This document shows, one piece after another, positions 62,147-64,000 of a stretch of DNA of 64,000 nucleotides; position 1 is the first letter of the stretch; each line of letters opens with the position of its first letter. This stretch comes from Candidozyma auris (lineage: Eukaryota; Ascomycota; Pichiomycetes; Serinales; Metschnikowiaceae), in NCBI RefSeq assembly GCF_003013715.1, contig NC_072814.1, positions 248,001 to 312,000 on the forward strand, read 5' to 3'. A model generated the notes under the pieces. It was given only the letters and a program-made list of their open reading frames with translations, was not told where the DNA came from and did not search any database. The position numbers were made by a program, and so were the translations under genes.

Positions 62147-63187
62147 TTACGCGGTGCTATTTTGCTGCCACAGTTTCATCCACTCTTCGTGCTTATGTTT
62201 CACAGCAGGTATAATGAGAGACTCAATTTCAACCTTTTTACTCTTATCTTCCTCAGTCAAGCGAATCCATTCTTGCTCTCCATTTGGCGTAACAATCACG
62301 ACTTCATTCTTTCTAGATTGTAGCAAGTTTCCGATGACAAGCTGATGCTGATATCTGGACAAAGCGTCTTTTGCTTTCTTGATCAAAATAGAGTTGTCTG
62401 TCTCCAATTTGAAAGACACGATCATTGCCTGCGGAGCCCATGAATCCACCAATCTTCTCAAGAATTTCGGAACCTGCTCCAAATCAACAACGAGCTTACC
62501 ACTTGGTTGTGCTTGAATCTTATGCTGAGGCATTCTTGAAGACGGTAAGAAGAAGTCCGACACAGCTGCTGCAAGGTAAAATAAAGCTTTCGTGTGGATC
62601 CGTTGCAAAATGGTAGACATTGACTTCAAAGTGTACAAATACTGGTTGACAGTTGTGAAAGGTACCAAAAATAGAGAGTTGGACTTCTGAGCCTGCTGGT
62701 ACTTGCGCAAAACGACAAGCATCTCGTCGGCGAACTCTGGGTTGATTTCAACCTTATTATCTTTCTCGATCATATAGTCCAAGAAACAATTCGTTGTATG
62801 ACTGTAATGCCTGGAATATGGAAGCAAAGAAAACTCTCTGTGTAAGAAAATCACGGCATAGCCGTTTTCTAAGAAATACTCTGCAGAAGTAGCACCCCTC
62901 GTACCGGCGCTGAAATTGTCTATGAATCTAACAGTGTTATTCTCCAAAGGGACCGTAGTTCCTCCCGAAGTAACAAGTGCAATTCTTTTTCCTGTCGTTT
63001 CGGCATGATACTCAACAAATTGCTTCGTTTGCTCTTCGATTTCTGCCAAGTATGAAGGTGCCTTGTGTGTCTTGAAGTAGACCTCCTCATCGGAGTCACC
63101 GGCCACAGGAAAATCTCCATGAGAACGATCAATTGCCGTCTCCGGTTCGGGCGCCGCTGTGTGATAGTTTTTTTGTGGTGGAGGCAT
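62147..63187 (-). CDS. CAB2: Cab2, phosphopantothenoylcysteine synthetase
   Basis: 346-residue cytosolic enzyme of coenzyme A synthesis that ligates cysteine to 4'-phosphopantothenate. The Rossmann core carries RIALVTSGGTTVPLE and RFIDNFSAGTRGATSAEYFL (nucleotide site), then FYLAAAVSDFFLP, the family catalytic-loop signature, and MIVSFKLETD, GNLLQSRKNEVVIV near the end. An acidic N-terminal extension (about 40 residues) is present as in fungi. ATG at 63187; divergent from the cyclophilin gene with about 130 bases between starts. Confidence 0.95.
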   Translation of the reverse strand: MPPPQKNYHTAAPEPETAIDRSHGDFPVAGDSDEEVYFKTHKAPSYLAEIEEQTKQFVEYHAETTGKRIALVTSGGTTVPLENNTVRFIDNFSAGTRGATSAEYFLENGYAVIFLHREFSLLPYSRHYSHTTNCFLDYMIEKDNKVEINPEFADEMLVVLRKYQQAQKSNSLFLVPFTTVNQYLYTLKSMSTILQRIHTKALFYLAAAVSDFFLPSSRMPQHKIQAQPSGKLVVDLEQVPKFLRRLVDSWAPQAMIVSFKLETDNSILIKKAKDALSRYQHQLVIGNLLQSRKNEVVIVTPNGEQEWIRLTEEDKSKKVEIESLIIPAVKHKHEEWMKLWQQNSTA

Positions 63188-63319
63188 GGAGACAATTCAA
63201 TTGATTTAAAGGTTTCAGTGCAAGTGGTGTAGAATGGAAATATGGGGAAGCGGAGGTACTGATGTGGTGACCAACTTTATCACCGAAGAACAATCTTTCG
63301 TTGGGATTGATGGTGGAAC

Positions 63320-63967
63320 ATGGGCAATCCAGTTGTCTTTCTAGATGTACGTCTTTCATTAAGGCCTATTTGAATTGATCGTACTAATCTCAGGTTTCAA
63401 AAGCAGGTATGTCAATGAGATGACTCAGATGTTGAAACGCACTAACTAAAAGGCTCTCCATTGGGAAGAATCAAGATAGAGCTCTTTGCCGAGCAGCTAC
63501 CAAGGTATGTTATTTTGACATATTTGTCATCTGACTCTGCTAACATCAGAACTTGTGAGAACTTTCGCCAATTTTGCACTGGTGAATACAAACGCAACGA
63601 GGGGCCAACTGGTTATAAGGGTTGCAAATTTCATCGCATTATAAAAGACTTCATGATACAGGGAGGCGATTTCGAAAAGGGAAATGGAAAAGGTACAATG
63701 ACGATATTTGGCAAGTCTACATTCGACGACGAAGGTTTTCCTTTCGATCACAAGAAGTATTCGGTGTCAATGGCTAACTCTGGCCCCAATACCAACGGGT
63801 GTCAGTTTTTCATTTGCACCGAAGATTCACCTCATTTAGATGGCAGGCATGTAGTATTTGGCCGTGTTGTGGATGGGTTCTCTGTTGTTGATGAGCTCAA
63901 CCTTGTTAGAACTAAAGGAGACTGTCCAGTGGAGGATGTGGTAATTGAGGAGTGTGGTGAGATGTAG
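63320..63967 (+). CDS. PPIH-type (spliceosomal) cyclophilin, four exons
   Basis: Peptidyl-prolyl isomerase. Exons 63320-63346, 63394-63406, 63453-63504 and 63550-63967 sum to 510 bases (169 residues) and give MGNPVVFLDVSKAGSPLGR then IKIELFAEQLPRTCENFRQF, the N-terminus of PPIH/CypH proteins; its C-terminal CGEM is also PPIH-like. Active-site residues are kept (FHRIIKDFMIQGGDF, QFF, H in DGRHVVFG). The tryptophan that binds cyclosporin A (W121 of CypA) is His here. S. cerevisiae has no clear PPIH orthologue. An out-of-frame ATG at 63310 precedes the start. Confidence 0.9.
63347..63393 (+). other. Cyclophilin intron 1 (47 nt)
   Basis: Donor GTACGT, branch-point TACTAAT at 63382-63388, acceptor CAG. 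Follows codon 9 in phase 0. Confidence 0.85.
63394..63406 (+). other. 13-nt micro-exon of the cyclophilin gene
   Basis: GTTTCAAAAGCAG encodes V-S-K-A and the first base of Gly. It is bounded by a 3' CAG and a 5' GTATGT. Its 13 bases are needed to keep frame; joining exon 1 directly to exon 3 runs into a stop within nine codons. Confidence 0.82.
63407..63452 (+). other. Cyclophilin intron 2 (46 nt)
   Basis: Donor GTATGT, branch-point CACTAAC at 63440-63446, acceptor AAG. Phase 1. Confidence 0.85.
63505..63549 (+). other. Cyclophilin intron 3 (45 nt)
   Basis: Donor GTATGT, branch-point GCTAAC, acceptor CAG at 63549. Without removal a 15-residue insertion without homology interrupts LPR-TCENF. 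Phase 2. Confidence 0.92.
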
Positions 63968-64000
63968 AGAAAACGATTAGATAAAAAATTAAGGTTAGAG

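Overview
The window is nuclear DNA of a budding yeast in the CUG-Ser clade (Candida/Clavispora/Metschnikowia-type). The gene content is entirely fungal: a Ste2 pheromone receptor, a divergent H3-H4 pair, Ura2, Trk1, Tsc11, Asf1, Ynd1 and Crz1. Three CTG codons fall exactly where the protein needs serine: the P-loop GKS of Rhb1, RRM1 of Pub1, and the SKL peroxisomal tail of D-amino-acid oxidase. The species cannot be fixed from this window. GC looks to be in the mid-40s percent by eye, which would fit the Clavispora/Candida auris-haemulonii group, but that is inference.

Layout. 1-1103: non-coding upstream of STE2, with a weak C/D snoRNA candidate. 1.1-11.6 kb: STE2, SIW14, AIM19, the H3/H4 divergent pair, a KTR-family mannosyltransferase, SDS3, a stand-alone Mpr1-type GNAT, and SPT10, which has the same GNAT domain plus an integrase-like HHCC zinc finger. 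11.8-18.4 kb: URA2. 18.4-23.6 kb: about 5.2 kb with no credible gene, the strongest structural oddity here and a candidate regional centromere. 23.6-31.5 kb: a Qdr3/Dtr1-like MFS exporter, TRK1, IMP4 and an unrecognised Ser/Asn-rich protein. 31.5-33.9 kb: a long divergent promoter region with a four-copy motif cluster. 33.9-44.2 kb: TSC11, an unrecognised coiled-coil protein, ASF1, a protein with an NFKBIL1-like J-derived C-terminus, and an auxin-efflux-carrier-family transporter. 44.5-57.6 kb: RHB1, DAO, YND1, FYV10/GID9, BMT5, UBP1, PUB1 and TRM12. 58.7-64 kb: CRZ1, SAM50, CAB2 and a four-exon PPIH-type cyclophilin.

Functional themes. Histone supply and chromatin are over-represented in the first 40 kb: H3, H4, their probable activator Spt10, a sister GNAT, the Rpd3L subunit Sds3 and the chaperone Asf1. 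TOR signalling appears twice, as Tsc11/Rictor and Rhb1/Rheb. These are unlinked transcription units and no operon-like logic is implied.

Gene structure. Two genes contain introns that restore missing family motifs. DAO has one 47-nt intron that splits the FAD-binding GxGxxG. The cyclophilin has three introns of 45-47 nt flanking a 13-nt micro-exon. All four introns are very short, with the branch point a few bases from the 3' AG. No tRNA, rRNA, CRISPR array or intact mobile element was found.
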